64,000 bases of DNA, taken from Caenorhabditis remanei. Lineage: Eukaryota > Nematoda > Chromadorea > Rhabditida > Rhabditidae. The position numbers and the translations under genes are program-made. Location of the stretch: positions 19,358,879-19,422,878 of the forward strand of contig NC_071329.1 in assembly GCF_010183535.1 (NCBI RefSeq), given 5' to 3'. Below the pieces are notes generated by a model that ran no database searches, was not told the DNA's origin, and worked only from the letters and a program-made list of their open reading frames with translations. Below are positions 49,430 to 58,339 of this stretch, piece after piece (positions within the stretch are counted from its first letter, which is position 1; every line of letters starts with the position of its first letter).

Positions 49430-49540
49430 ATATGTACTATGAACATTACCAAACAAATCTTGAAACAGGTGAAACTTACAATATAAAGTTTCGAATTAGT
49501 TTCTTGTGGCAAGATTCAGCTGAATCTCATTTGTTGAATC
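49430..49540 (+). promoter_or_regulatory. srz promoter block with E-box (gene A)
   Basis: CAGGTG at 49466-49471, inside TTGAAACAGGTGAAACTTAC, 75 bp before the ATG. The whole block recurs before the srz genes at 51465 and 55944. E-boxes upstream of srz, sri and srh genes expressed in ADL neurons are known from C. elegans. Confidence 0.65.
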
Positions 49541-50742
49541 ATGAAATCTGTTAAATGGGGTTCAGACGACCCTATATTTGATGGTATTCCTATTTCGATA
49601 GGTTCATATCAATATGGTGTATTGGATGTTTTTCTCGGTGTATTATTTTTACAGTTTTTGATACTTCCGTTTTATATTAATGTATTCCGGAAGAATAAAG
49701 AAAGAGATGAGAAGGTTAGTATGGTGCAATCTTTCAGCGTATCTAGATAGATTATTGAACAAAGAAAATTATCAAAAAACTTCAAGTTTTGATTTCCAGA
49801 CACCACTCTATCCACTCCTCAGCTATATCTTTTACTTCTCATTGGTATTCTACTTCTTTTTTGGATTGTCTATACTTATTGTTATTGCTACTATCATTGT
49901 GTTTGCAGTAACACACACATTTCCCTATGTCGTTGCATTCATATTCTTGCCAATATTTCCTTTATTTTTCTTTATGCGTGAACAAATCAAAGTGTTTCAT
50001 CTCTTGTTATTTCTTGTGGCTGTACAAAGATTCTTGATCTACTTTTTCCCTGAAACCGAGTCTTATTGCAACAGAGCGAACAAACATTTTAAGGGACTTA
50101 TGTATTTTATTAATTTTTTAGTTGTGGTTCAAGACATTTATCAATTTTTAACACATTCAGCACTCAGTAGTTTCAGTTTTCCGGTTGGTTTGTTATCCTC
50201 AAATTTTCTATTCTCCAAAGTTTTAATTCCAGAATTTATATCATATCCTTGCACTTTTATTGTTCACAGCAGCAATACTACACATTCCAATATACTTAAG
50301 TGTTAGAAAACTGGGACAACTTGCATCAGCTAGACTCAGTAAACCACAAATATTCATATTCTGGCAGACACTCGCTATCGCAGTGGGAAAACTAGTTGGT
50401 TTACAAAATACGCTTTGAAGATTATTTCTTTTCAGCTAGGTTTGATACTCGGACTGTTGTCTCAAATTGGGATTTATCAAGAAGATCAGGTGGGTGTCAC
50501 TTTCAGTTTGAGATTTGATGGATAGTTTTCAGTTGTACTTTTTTCTGTCCCTGGGCGATATAATAATGATTCCTTTCATCATTCAAGTGACATATCTAGG
50601 ATGTAACAGACGTAATTTGGATTCCCTGTTGAATTCGATGCTTATTTGGATCAAATGGATTATTTGCTGTAAATCAGAAACATCTCAAGTGGCACCCGCT
50701 CAAGTAGTGTCTACCATTTACCGCGAAAGTCTTCAGAACTGA
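49541..50742 (+). CDS. srz-family chemoreceptor (GPCR), intact copy A
   Basis: Five exons: 49541-49714, 49800-50183, 50233-50394, 50436-50489 and 50533-50742, giving 327 aa, the usual length for srz receptors. Introns are only 41-85 bp. Diagnostic segments are REQIKVFHLLLFLVAVQRFL, YFFPETESYC, TAAILHIPIYLSVRKLG, LASARLSKPQIFIFWQTLA and MIPFIIQVTYLGCNRRN. Six or seven hydrophobic segments fit a seven-transmembrane receptor in sensory cilia. Srz is a nematode family of candidate chemoreceptors, and ligands are unknown. All phases close without stops, so this is the only undamaged srz gene in the window. Confidence 0.88.
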
Positions 50743-50915
50743 TTTTTTTGATGTTTTGGTTTACTTCCTGCAGTTTTGATTGTTTAAAAGTTAGTGTCTC
50801 AATAAAACCAATTTTTTTCAACCTCTCTTCAATTTATTTTAAGCTGTTACTTCCTTGTTTCGTTTTCCAGAAACCTGCTAGAAATCTCAAGAAAAGGCTG
50901 AAACAACACCGCAGA

Positions 50916-50921
50916 CAGGTG
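50916..50921 (+). promoter_or_regulatory. E-box upstream of srz fragment B
   Basis: CAGGTG in AGACAGGTGAAACG, 76 bp before the ATG at 50992. The flanks differ from the block before genes A, C and E. Confidence 0.5.
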
Positions 50922-50991
50922 AAACGTATTTTTGGGTAAACCTTACTCTTTGTTACCAAACCTGATACATGATTCCCTTACTTCCAGTGTC

Positions 50992-51355
50992 ATGAATATC
51001 GCCAATATCTCCTCGGCATTCGATATGTCATTTCTCACAGAAAGGTTCAAAAACATACATACGCGTGTTTTTTATTTATTACCAGTTCTGTTTTTACTCC
51101 AATATCTCACACTTCCGTTTTATATTTATGTTGGCAGAGTCAATCGGGAACGAGATCAAAACGTAAAGACTTTCCAGTCTTTTCAAATTGAGAGTTGAGT
51201 TTCAGACCAAGATATATCCAGTTATTAGTCATACTTATGTTATTGTACTTTTCATCTTACTTATATTTGATAGTTCACCTTCTGGCTTATTATTTTTAAT
51301 AGTGGATCCGATCTATGTGAATATTTTGTATTCAAATAAGATTGCAGCTGAATGA
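50992..51355 (+). pseudogene. srz fragment B (exon 1 and start of exon 2 only)
   Basis: Exon 1 (50992-51162) ends in LPFYIYVGRVNRERDQN, equivalent to LPFYINVFRKNKERDEK of copy A. An intron with a TTTCAG acceptor leads to TKIYPVI at 51206, then the frame runs into unrelated sequence and stops at 51355. The remaining exons are absent. The N terminus is quite different from A, C and E, so this is a separate srz lineage. Confidence 0.75.
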
Positions 51356-51389
51356 AGCGGAAAAAAAAACATTTTCAGAAATCTTGAAA

Positions 51390-51395
51390 CAGGTG
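51390..51395 (+). promoter_or_regulatory. E-box upstream of srz copy C
   Basis: CAGGTG in TTGAAACAGGTGAAACTAAC, 75 bp before the ATG, within the same conserved ~90-bp block as for copies A and E. Confidence 0.6.
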
Positions 51396-51464
51396 AAACT
51401 AACAATATAAAGTTTTGAATTAGTTTCTTGTGGCAAGATTCAGTTGAATTTCATTTCTTGAATC

Positions 51465-52342
51465 ATGAAAGTTTTTTACCTGAGTTCCGACCCACTCATT
51501 GTGTTTGATGTGATTCCTCTTTTGAAATATCCATTTGATAGTTTTTGGGAACGTTTAATGGTTTTTATTATCGGTTCATTGTTTTTACAGTATTTGTTAC
51601 TTCCGTTTTATATAAATGTATTCCGGAAGAATAAAAAAAGAGATGAGAAGGTTAGTATGGTGCAATCGTTCTAGCGTATCTAGATAGATTATTGAACAGA
51701 AAAAATTTTCACAAAATTTACGAAATACTTATTAACATGTTGATTTCCAGACACCCCTCTACCCACTGCTCAACTATATCTTTCATTCCTTATTAGTGTT
51801 CTGCATCCTTTTAGGAAGTTTTATAGTCTGTTTTATCGCTACACTCATAATATTTGTAGTACTAAAAACAAACCATGTATGGGTTATCATATTTTGTGTA
51901 TCAGTGTTGAGTTTCTTCTTTATTCATGAACAAATCAAAGTGTTTCATCTCTTGTTATTTCTTGTGGCTGTTCAAAGATTCTTGATCTACTTTTTCCCTG
52001 AAACCGAGTCTTATTGCAACAGAGCAAACAAACATTTCAAGGGACTTATGGTTTTTATTAACTGTTCAATCGTGTTTCAAGAAATTTATCATTTAAATAA
52101 ATATAACGGTGTCACTAATTTTAGTTTTCCGGTTGGTTTGTTATCCTCAGATGTTACATTCTCAACTGCTTCAATTCCAGAATCTTTATCAATTCCTTAC
52201 ACTTTTATTGTTCACAGCGGCAATACTACATATTCCAATATATGTCAGTGTAAGAAAACTGGGACATCTTGCATCAGCTAGACTCAATAAACCACAAATA
52301 TTCATATTCTGGCAGACACTCGCCATGGTAATGGGTAAAATG
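51465..52342 (+). pseudogene. srz copy C, 3'-truncated (exons 1-3 only)
   Basis: Exons 51465-51650, 51751-52131 and 52181-52342 are open and spliceable and encode 243 residues through FIFWQTLAMVMGKM. The last two exons are missing; the sequence after 52400 is a LINE fragment and a GC palindrome. The promoter block is intact, so a truncated transcript could be made. Confidence 0.82.
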
Positions 52343-52487
52343 GTTTGTTTACCACACAATATTGACCATAAAGAATACGACACTTGCAGTTTTTAGTTAA
52401 AAATAATCAACTTTGTAACTGTGACACGTCCTCCCTGATAATCTCCCAATATCGATTGATCATGGAACATCAACAAAACAACAAACA

Positions 52488-52823
52488 TCAACAAAATTTA
52501 ACATCAACAAAATTAAATGGAATGAGCCAACGCCCCTTTCCGATACCCTTCTAGGAAAACTGTTGATTGAGTGCTGCATCACAAATAATCTAAAGCAATT
52601 CATATCACAACCAACAAGAAAAGACAACATACTTGACGTCGCATTCTCGAACACAGCAATAAGTAGTATACAGACTCTTGCGCCAATAGGCGGAAGTGAT
52701 CATCTTAGGATAGAATTTGACTTTGATCTCCTCCACAGCATACCTTTGCCCAAAATTGAAGTGTGGGACTTCAAAAACGCAGGCATTGGGGCATCCGAAG
52801 CCTATTTCGACTCTATTGACTGG
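52488..52823 (+). mobile_element. Non-LTR retrotransposon endonuclease fragment
   Basis: The open frame reads KFNINKIKWNEPTPLSDTLL, then CITNNLKQFISQPTR, LDVAFSN and PIGGSDHLRIEFDFDLL. This order matches the end of an AP-like endonuclease domain of a LINE (GDFN ... SDH). The GDFN motif is altered and both ends are lost. The 3' edge is at the GC palindrome. Confidence 0.75.
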
Positions 52824-52825
52824 GG

Positions 52826-53360
52826 CCATACTTGTCACGGGCCGGGCCGGGCCGGGCCGGGCCCGCTAAAAAAATGCTAAAAAATTCGGCCCGGCCCGGC
52901 CCGTTCGGCCCGTCAAAATATTGAAAAAAAAATGTTCGTCGTTTTCCCATTGTTTTTTCGTTTACTACTTCATGGCAAACATATTATTGATTAGAAATTA
53001 TAAAAAGACAACAAGTGAAAACGGAAATTGTCAGAATAAGTTATTTTGTCACTATAAACTTTGAGCCTCTCAAAGTCTCTGTGATAATCAGCCGATGATC
53101 AGAATCAGGATCAAGAACTTGCTGGAGGCTTCTGAAAGTAGTCTTATCGAATCCCCCGGCCTCGATTTAGTATAAACCGAAGATAACATTTAATTTCCAA
53201 GACTTTCAATTCTAGTTTTCAAAAATAATTTTTTGCTGCGGGCCCTGCAAGCCGGCCCGGGCCCTGCGGGCCGGCCCGGGCCCTGCGGGCCGGCCCGGGC
53301 CCTGAAATTTTTAGCGGGCCCGGCCCGGCCCGGGCCGGGCTCAAACGGGCCGGCCCGACT
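52826..53360. repeat. GC-rich palindromic repeat, copy 3 (largest)
   Basis: Starts CCATACTTGTCACGGGCC as copy 1 does. Interior GGGCCGGGCC-type arms are separated by ~300 bp of AT-rich DNA. The right arm has a CGGGCCGGCCCGGGCCCTG tandem. The right terminus (CGACTTATCTAGG) has diverged. Confidence 0.75.
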
Positions 53361-53702
53361 TATCTAGGTTGCAACAAACGGAATTTAAATGAAAGGTTGT
53401 TGATTTCAAAAATTACTGGCGTCCCATCTGTGTTTTGTTTTTGCAGAGTCCGTCTGTGAAAAAAGTTATTCAAGTTTTTCGTGAGCTCTTGGTGCTAAAT
53501 GGTGCAAATGGAAAAAATAAATAATCGTTGGAGTCAATTTTGAAACGCGTGAAAATGCACTAAAAACCGGAATAACTTTTTTCACAGACGGACTCTTTAA
53601 AAACGGAACACAAATTCGGAATCACTGCAAAATTTGCTATAAAATAGAATTTACCTCTTCATTCTATGTTAGTAAAAATAAACCGAATATTTTGATTGTG
53701 GA

Positions 53703-54147
53703 GTCTTTGGAGACACCGCTTTGAAACGACCTTTAAATTTGATCAAAAGTATTTTCGACTACGTGGAGTCCATTTCTGAAGTCAGAACCTGCTAAATGTG
53801 TCTGCGAGCCGAGTTATAAACTCTCAAACTTTTCATATGGTCAAGCTTTTTCATATGGAATTCCAAATAAGCCGCATATAAGCCACCGTGCGGTTCCAAA
53901 TCTTTTTCCCACCGTTTCACCTGTGCTCGTACGTTTAATAATAAGAAGATATTTGCGTGTACTATTTATCGGAGCTCTATTTGAAAAAGCTTGACCATAT
54001 GAAAAGTTTGAGAGCTCATAACTCGGCTTACAGACACATTTAACAGGTTTTGAGTGCAGAAATGGACTCCTCGTAGTCGAAACTACCTCACCATCCTCTT
54101 GCTCCTGATTTATAGGTCTGTTGAAAGCGGCGTCTCCAAAGACTTCC
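53703..54147. repeat. Fold-back repeat with ~180-bp arms between srz C and D
   Basis: CTTTGGAGACACCGCTTTGAA pairs with GAAAGCGGCGTCTCCAAAG. ATGTGTCTGCGAGCCGAG and TTTTCATATGGTCAAGC also recur as inverses. It is related to 27745-28010. Confidence 0.75.
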
Positions 54148-54289
54148 CTTGTAAGTGAATATCTTGTTGCAGAGATTGCAGCTGAAAAAATCACTTTTTG
54201 AATAAGGAGTCAGCATAAATTTTCAAAATAGATGAAGTACTGGACACAAGCTTGGATATTCACATTATCAATTTTGTATTCGTATTATT

Positions 54290-55097
54290 GCTACAGTTGA
54301 GTTTGCTCTTTATTCATGAACAAATCAAAGTGTTTCATCTTTTGTTATTTCTTGTGGCTATTCAACGATTCTTGATCTACTTTTTCCCTGAAACCGAGTC
54401 TTATTGCAACAAAGCAAACAAATATTTCAAGAGCTTTATGGTTTTTATTAATTTTTTAGTTGTGGTTCAAGACATTTATCAGTATATTAAATATTCAGAT
54501 GACAGGAAATTCAGTTTTCCGGTTGGTTGTTATCCTCAGATGTTAAATTCTCAAAAGTTTTAATTCCAGAATTTCCACCAATTCCTTACGCTTTATTGTT
54601 CACAGCAGCAATACTACATATTCCAATATACCTAAGTGTTAGAAAACTGGGACATCTTGCATCAGCTAGACTCAATAAACCACAAATATTCATATTCTGG
54701 CAGACACTTGCTATGGGAGTGGGAAAAATGGTTGGTTTACCATAATTACTTTTAAAGATGAGATTTCATTTTCAGCTATGTCTGGTATCCGCACTGTTGA
54801 TTCTCTTGATAGAGAAACACTATCAAGAAAAATGGGTAGGCATCACTTTCAGGTTGAGAGTTGTTGGTTAATTTTCAGATGTACTATTTGCTGTCTTTGG
54901 GCGATATAATAATGATTCCTTTCATAATTCAAGTGACATATCTTGGATGTAACAGACGGAATTTGGATTCCTTGTTGAATCCATTTAAGTCAATGCCTAT
55001 TTGGATCAAATTGATTGTTTGCTGTAAATCAAGAACATCTCGAGTGGCACCCGCTCAAGAATTGCCTACTATTTACCGAGAAGGTATTCAGAATTGA
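54290..55097 (+). pseudogene. srz copy D, 5'-truncated and frameshifted
   Basis: Recognisable srz sequence begins mid exon 2 (LLFIHEQIKVFHLLLFLVAI). It continues to 54521, then exon 3 (54570-54730), exon 4 (54776-54835) and exon 5 (54879-55097). Exon 1 and the first half of exon 2 are absent. In exon 3 a T is missing at about 54592 compared with A, C and E, which shifts the frame before the LLFTAAILHIPIY segment. Confidence 0.82.
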
Positions 55098-55282
55098 GTT
55101 TTTGATATTTTGGTTTACTTTGGATTTGGAGAAAAGTGCAGAAGGAAGTAAAAACTAAAACGTAGAAAACAGGTGAAAGGCAGGTGAAATTTGAAAATGA
55201 AATTCAAATCCTTTTGCATCATTTTGCATTGTTTTAAATCGAAAATTAACTGTAATTACCCAAATTTTAATTTTTTTTGCAG

Positions 55283-55441
55283 AAAACCCAACCGCTCCAA
55301 CTCGTCAACAGAACGACCGAGCTCTCAGATTTGCAGTGTCTTTTTGCCTTTTATCAAAACGATTAAAGGGAATAAGAAGAAGAATTCGATTAGTTCCACC
55401 TCCACCGCATCAACGAATAGATACCAAAAATTCGTCATGAT
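55283..55441 (+). pseudogene. Duplicated last exon of the 47.6-kb gene
   Basis: It follows a TTTTTTGCAG acceptor and begins KPNRSNSSTERPSSQICSVF like the exon at 48536-48695. A net 2-nt loss near the end (AATAGATACC for AATAATAATACC) shifts the frame past the original stop. Its upstream exons are absent. Confidence 0.85.
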
Positions 55442-55868
55442 TTCAATGTTTTCTTTTTCATCAAAAATTTAAAATCCAATGCATTTTTTGCCCGTAACTC
55501 TCTTCTAAACAAGATGTCCATCCACCTCTAAATCTATCATAATATGTCTTTGATTTAATTCTTGTCTTATTCACAATTGCTTATGTCACAATATTCCCCC
55601 TCCCCCCCCCCCAAGTCTCACAAAATGTTGAACCACAAAAAGAATTCCACTAATCATTTTCAAACTTTTTTTCCCGAATTTTGAAACATTTTTAAAAACA
55701 ACGAGTAAAAGCACATCTAATTTGTACAAAATGGTCTGGAAGCGGAAAACACGATTTGATCAGCAGGAAAAAGACTTAAAGGAACATAGCAGTTGTTGTC
55801 TGGGTTTTGAACAGTGGGCGGAGCCAAATGAAATATGTACTATGAACATTACCAAACAAATCTTGAAA

Positions 55869-55874
55869 CAGGTG
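55869..55874 (+). promoter_or_regulatory. E-box upstream of srz copy E
   Basis: CAGGTG in TTGAAACAGGTGAAACTTAC, 75 bp before the ATG at 55944. The surrounding ~110 bp is nearly identical to the promoter block of copy A. Confidence 0.65.
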
Positions 55875-56075
55875 AAACTTACAATATAAAGTTTCGTATT
55901 AGTTTCTTGTGGCAAGATTCAGCTGAATCTCATTTGTTGAACCATGGAATCTGTTAACATGAGTTCTGATAACCCTTTGTTTGATGGTATTCCTAAATTA
56001 GTTTTCGGTTTTATTGTTGGTATATTGGCATTTACTGCCGGTTCATTGTTTTTACAGTTTTTGATACTTCCGTTT

Positions 56076-56080
56076 TATAT
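56076..56080. repeat. Target-site duplication, left copy
   Basis: TATAT directly before the 5' LTR, repeated at 62076-62080 after the 3' LTR. Uninterrupted paralogues (51605-51620) carry the site once. Confidence 0.85.
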
Positions 56081-56503
56081 TGTAACGGTTTTCATGAAAC
56101 CGTTAGCGTTATCTCCTTCTTTATCAAATGTGTGCACTTCACTTCACTACGCTTCCCTTCAATACGAACGATTCACACGATCAGACCTGCAAACTTTCAC
56201 CGCCTCACCGCCTCGCGTCTCCTCGTCAGTACTTTCTCGCTCGCCGCCAACTTCCTCTCACCCGCCAAACCGTTCACCATGGCGCCAAACTCTTCTTCTC
56301 TAAACTCTCTCACTCTCTCGTCTCTCCCTATATAAGGAGCGGAAACGCTCATTCTTGGCAGTCTTTTGTAGTTTTATACTTTAACCTTTCCCTTTGCTTT
56401 GCACCCGCTTCCTAGTCCCAACCTCTGAATGTAATACACTAACGCGTTCTTACAATAAATGAGTTTACAAATACATTTCCGCCTTTTATATGCGAACCTT
56501 TAC
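56081..56503 (+). repeat. 5' LTR
   Basis: Begins TGTAACGG and ends CCTTTAC. The first 23 bases form a near-palindrome (TAACGGTTTTCATGAAACCG). A TATA box (TATATAAGG, 56329-56337) and an AATAAA (56454-56459) mark likely U3/R/U5 order. It differs from the 3' LTR at one base seen (T at 56235, C in the other). Confidence 0.92.
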
Positions 56504-56516
56504 TGGTAGCAGCGAG
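56504..56516 (+). other. Primer-binding-site-like sequence
   Basis: TGGTAGCAGCGAG starts at the LTR edge with TGG, as expected for pairing with a tRNA 3' CCA end. The tRNA species was not determined. Confidence 0.65.
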
Positions 56517-56971
56517 TATAGTTTTAGAGTAGGAATTTGCGCGCTTTTCGCCCGTATTTTTCCTCCTTTAACTAAAAAATCCCCGTTCGCATATAAACGT
56601 TTTTGTTCTCATTTCATTGTTTCGTTAGTTCCCTCCCGCCCCTTTTCTTAAAAGTGCACTTTAGGATGAGGAAGGCGCGTAGGTTTTCAGTAGGTTTAGG
56701 TTTTGGGTCAGGGTAAGGTTAGGCAAAGGCGTTGTCATTGGTTGTAGGATTAATCAGAATTTGTTGTGTACTCTTTCTTTTCGTACCTCTTCTTTTGGCA
56801 GCGGGATCGGGCTGTGTGTCGGATCCACTGTCATGATGCAAAAATTATCGATTTTTGTTTCGATTTGTACTTGGCTCGGCTTCGTGCCTGTGGCCAGTGA
56901 CACCGTAAACGGTTTACAGAAGTATCAACTCAAGCTTGGAGAAGAGTGACGTTCAGAAGGTTATCGTGCAG

Positions 56972-58237
56972 ATGATGGTCACTTTGGCGATGTTTCGTGT
57001 GTCGGATACGATGGAAAATGCTGTTTTGGAAGTTAAGGGAGCTAGAGGATTCTGCACAGCGGGGCCCGCCGGTTTTACTGGCTCGCCTCCGCGGATTTCC
57101 TCTAGCAACCTTCCTTTGCAGTCAGGTATAAGTTATGTAGCCCTCGCAATCTCTTCGGAGAACCAATTCTTATGTCGTGGTGAAAACCAGAAGCAATTTT
57201 GGGCTTTTGAAGCATCAGCAGTTCCCAGTGTAACAGAGTTTCAGAAAATCGTTCAGTTAAGAAGCACTTGCAACATCGGTGATAAGCGTAGAAGTTCGGT
57301 GATATTCGCAGAAAGAAGAAATGAAGTTGACAACAATACAACATGTACAGAAGACAAGTCAGCGACAAGAAAAGCAAGCGATTCTTCAGAAGTTAAGGCA
57401 GTAGAAGTGAGAAGTCAAGGACCGATTCGCGTGTACACATTGTGTGTGAATGATCATAAGTTGATCAGAGGAACATCAATCGTGATTAGCAATCGAGAAG
57501 CAATTCACATCAGCAGATACTCGTGCGAGAATAATCATAAGTTGATTAGAGGAACGGCGGTAATGTCTGGTAGTCCAGAAAAGGCAGAACGATGCGTAGT
57601 ATTGTGTGTGAACAATCATATGTTGATTGGAGGAACATCAATTGCGTTTTGTAGTCGGGAAGCTACTCCCACAGTGACAGATACGAGCGAGAACGATCAT
57701 ATGTTGATCGGAGGAACGTCGATCTGTTTCAGTGTTTCAGAAAAGACTCTCATGTTCAAAGCTTTGATGAGAAACGATTTGAAAATGGTCGGAAGAAGTC
57801 AATTCGTGAAAAGCAGTCTGGAAACAATATCTCAGCTAGCAGCAGTCATTCGGTTGATGGCAGAAGATGAAACATCAGCAAGCACAGATGCAGAAGCGAA
57901 GAAGAACAATGTCTCAACAGAACAGAAGCGCACATACGCGTCCACAGACACCGTGGAATCAACAAAGGATACTCGGGTATTATCGCACACTTTCAGCAGT
58001 GTTACAGGAGTTGTCCGCAAACAAAAGTTAGCATTGATAGCAATGTCAGTGAATGGTAACGATGTGAAATCGTCTGAACCGCTAACAACGTCCTCAAAGA
58101 AGAAGGAAGAACATCCAAAGTTCGCAAAATTGGAATTGGTCAACAAACAGAGCCAGAAGACATCAAAAACTTCCAGAAGTCAGCATACAACCGCAAGAAG
58201 TCAAGTGATCAAGACAAACGGAAAGAAAACAGGTTAA
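56972..58237 (+). CDS. Retroelement ORF, upstream part (repeat-containing Gag region)
   Basis: First in-frame ATG at 56972; the frame is open from 56909. It ends at TAA 58235-58237 and encodes ~421 aa. The frame contains FCTAGPAGFTGSPP near its start (57048-57092) and five tandem 33-40-aa repeats at about 57430-57830 centred on N-[DN]-H-[KM]-L-I-[RG]-G-T. A Lys/Thr-rich tail follows. No known domain recognised. It is in the same frame as the next ORF, with only the TAA between them. Confidence 0.7.
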   Translation: MMVTLAMFRVSDTMENAVLEVKGARGFCTAGPAGFTGSPPRISSSNLPLQSGISYVALAISSENQFLCRGENQKQFWAFEASAVPSVTEFQKIVQLRSTCNIGDKRRSSVIFAERRNEVDNNTTCTEDKSATRKASDSSEVKAVEVRSQGPIRVYTLCVNDHKLIRGTSIVISNREAIHISRYSCENNHKLIRGTAVMSGSPEKAERCVVLCVNNHMLIGGTSIAFCSREATPTVTDTSENDHMLIGGTSICFSVSEKTLMFKALMRNDLKMVGRSQFVKSSLETISQLAAVIRLMAEDETSASTDAEAKKNNVSTEQKRTYASTDTVESTKDTRVLSHTFSSVTGVVRKQKLALIAMSVNGNDVKSSEPLTTSSKKKEEHPKFAKLELVNKQSQKTSKTSRSQHTTARSQVIKTNGKKTG

Positions 58238-58339
58238 AAGTTTACAGGCAGACCAGTAACGAGACAACAACAAGTCAACTCGGCAAAATGTAGAGCAGAA
58301 CCCACATATCAGAAAGCAGTTAAAGACAACGACACAGAG

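Noticed and set aside
56099..56415. Open frames within the LTRs (e.g. MKPLALSPSLSN)
   Set aside because: They are identical in both LTRs, lie in the regulatory repeat and lack any domain. They probably arise from pyrimidine-rich composition.
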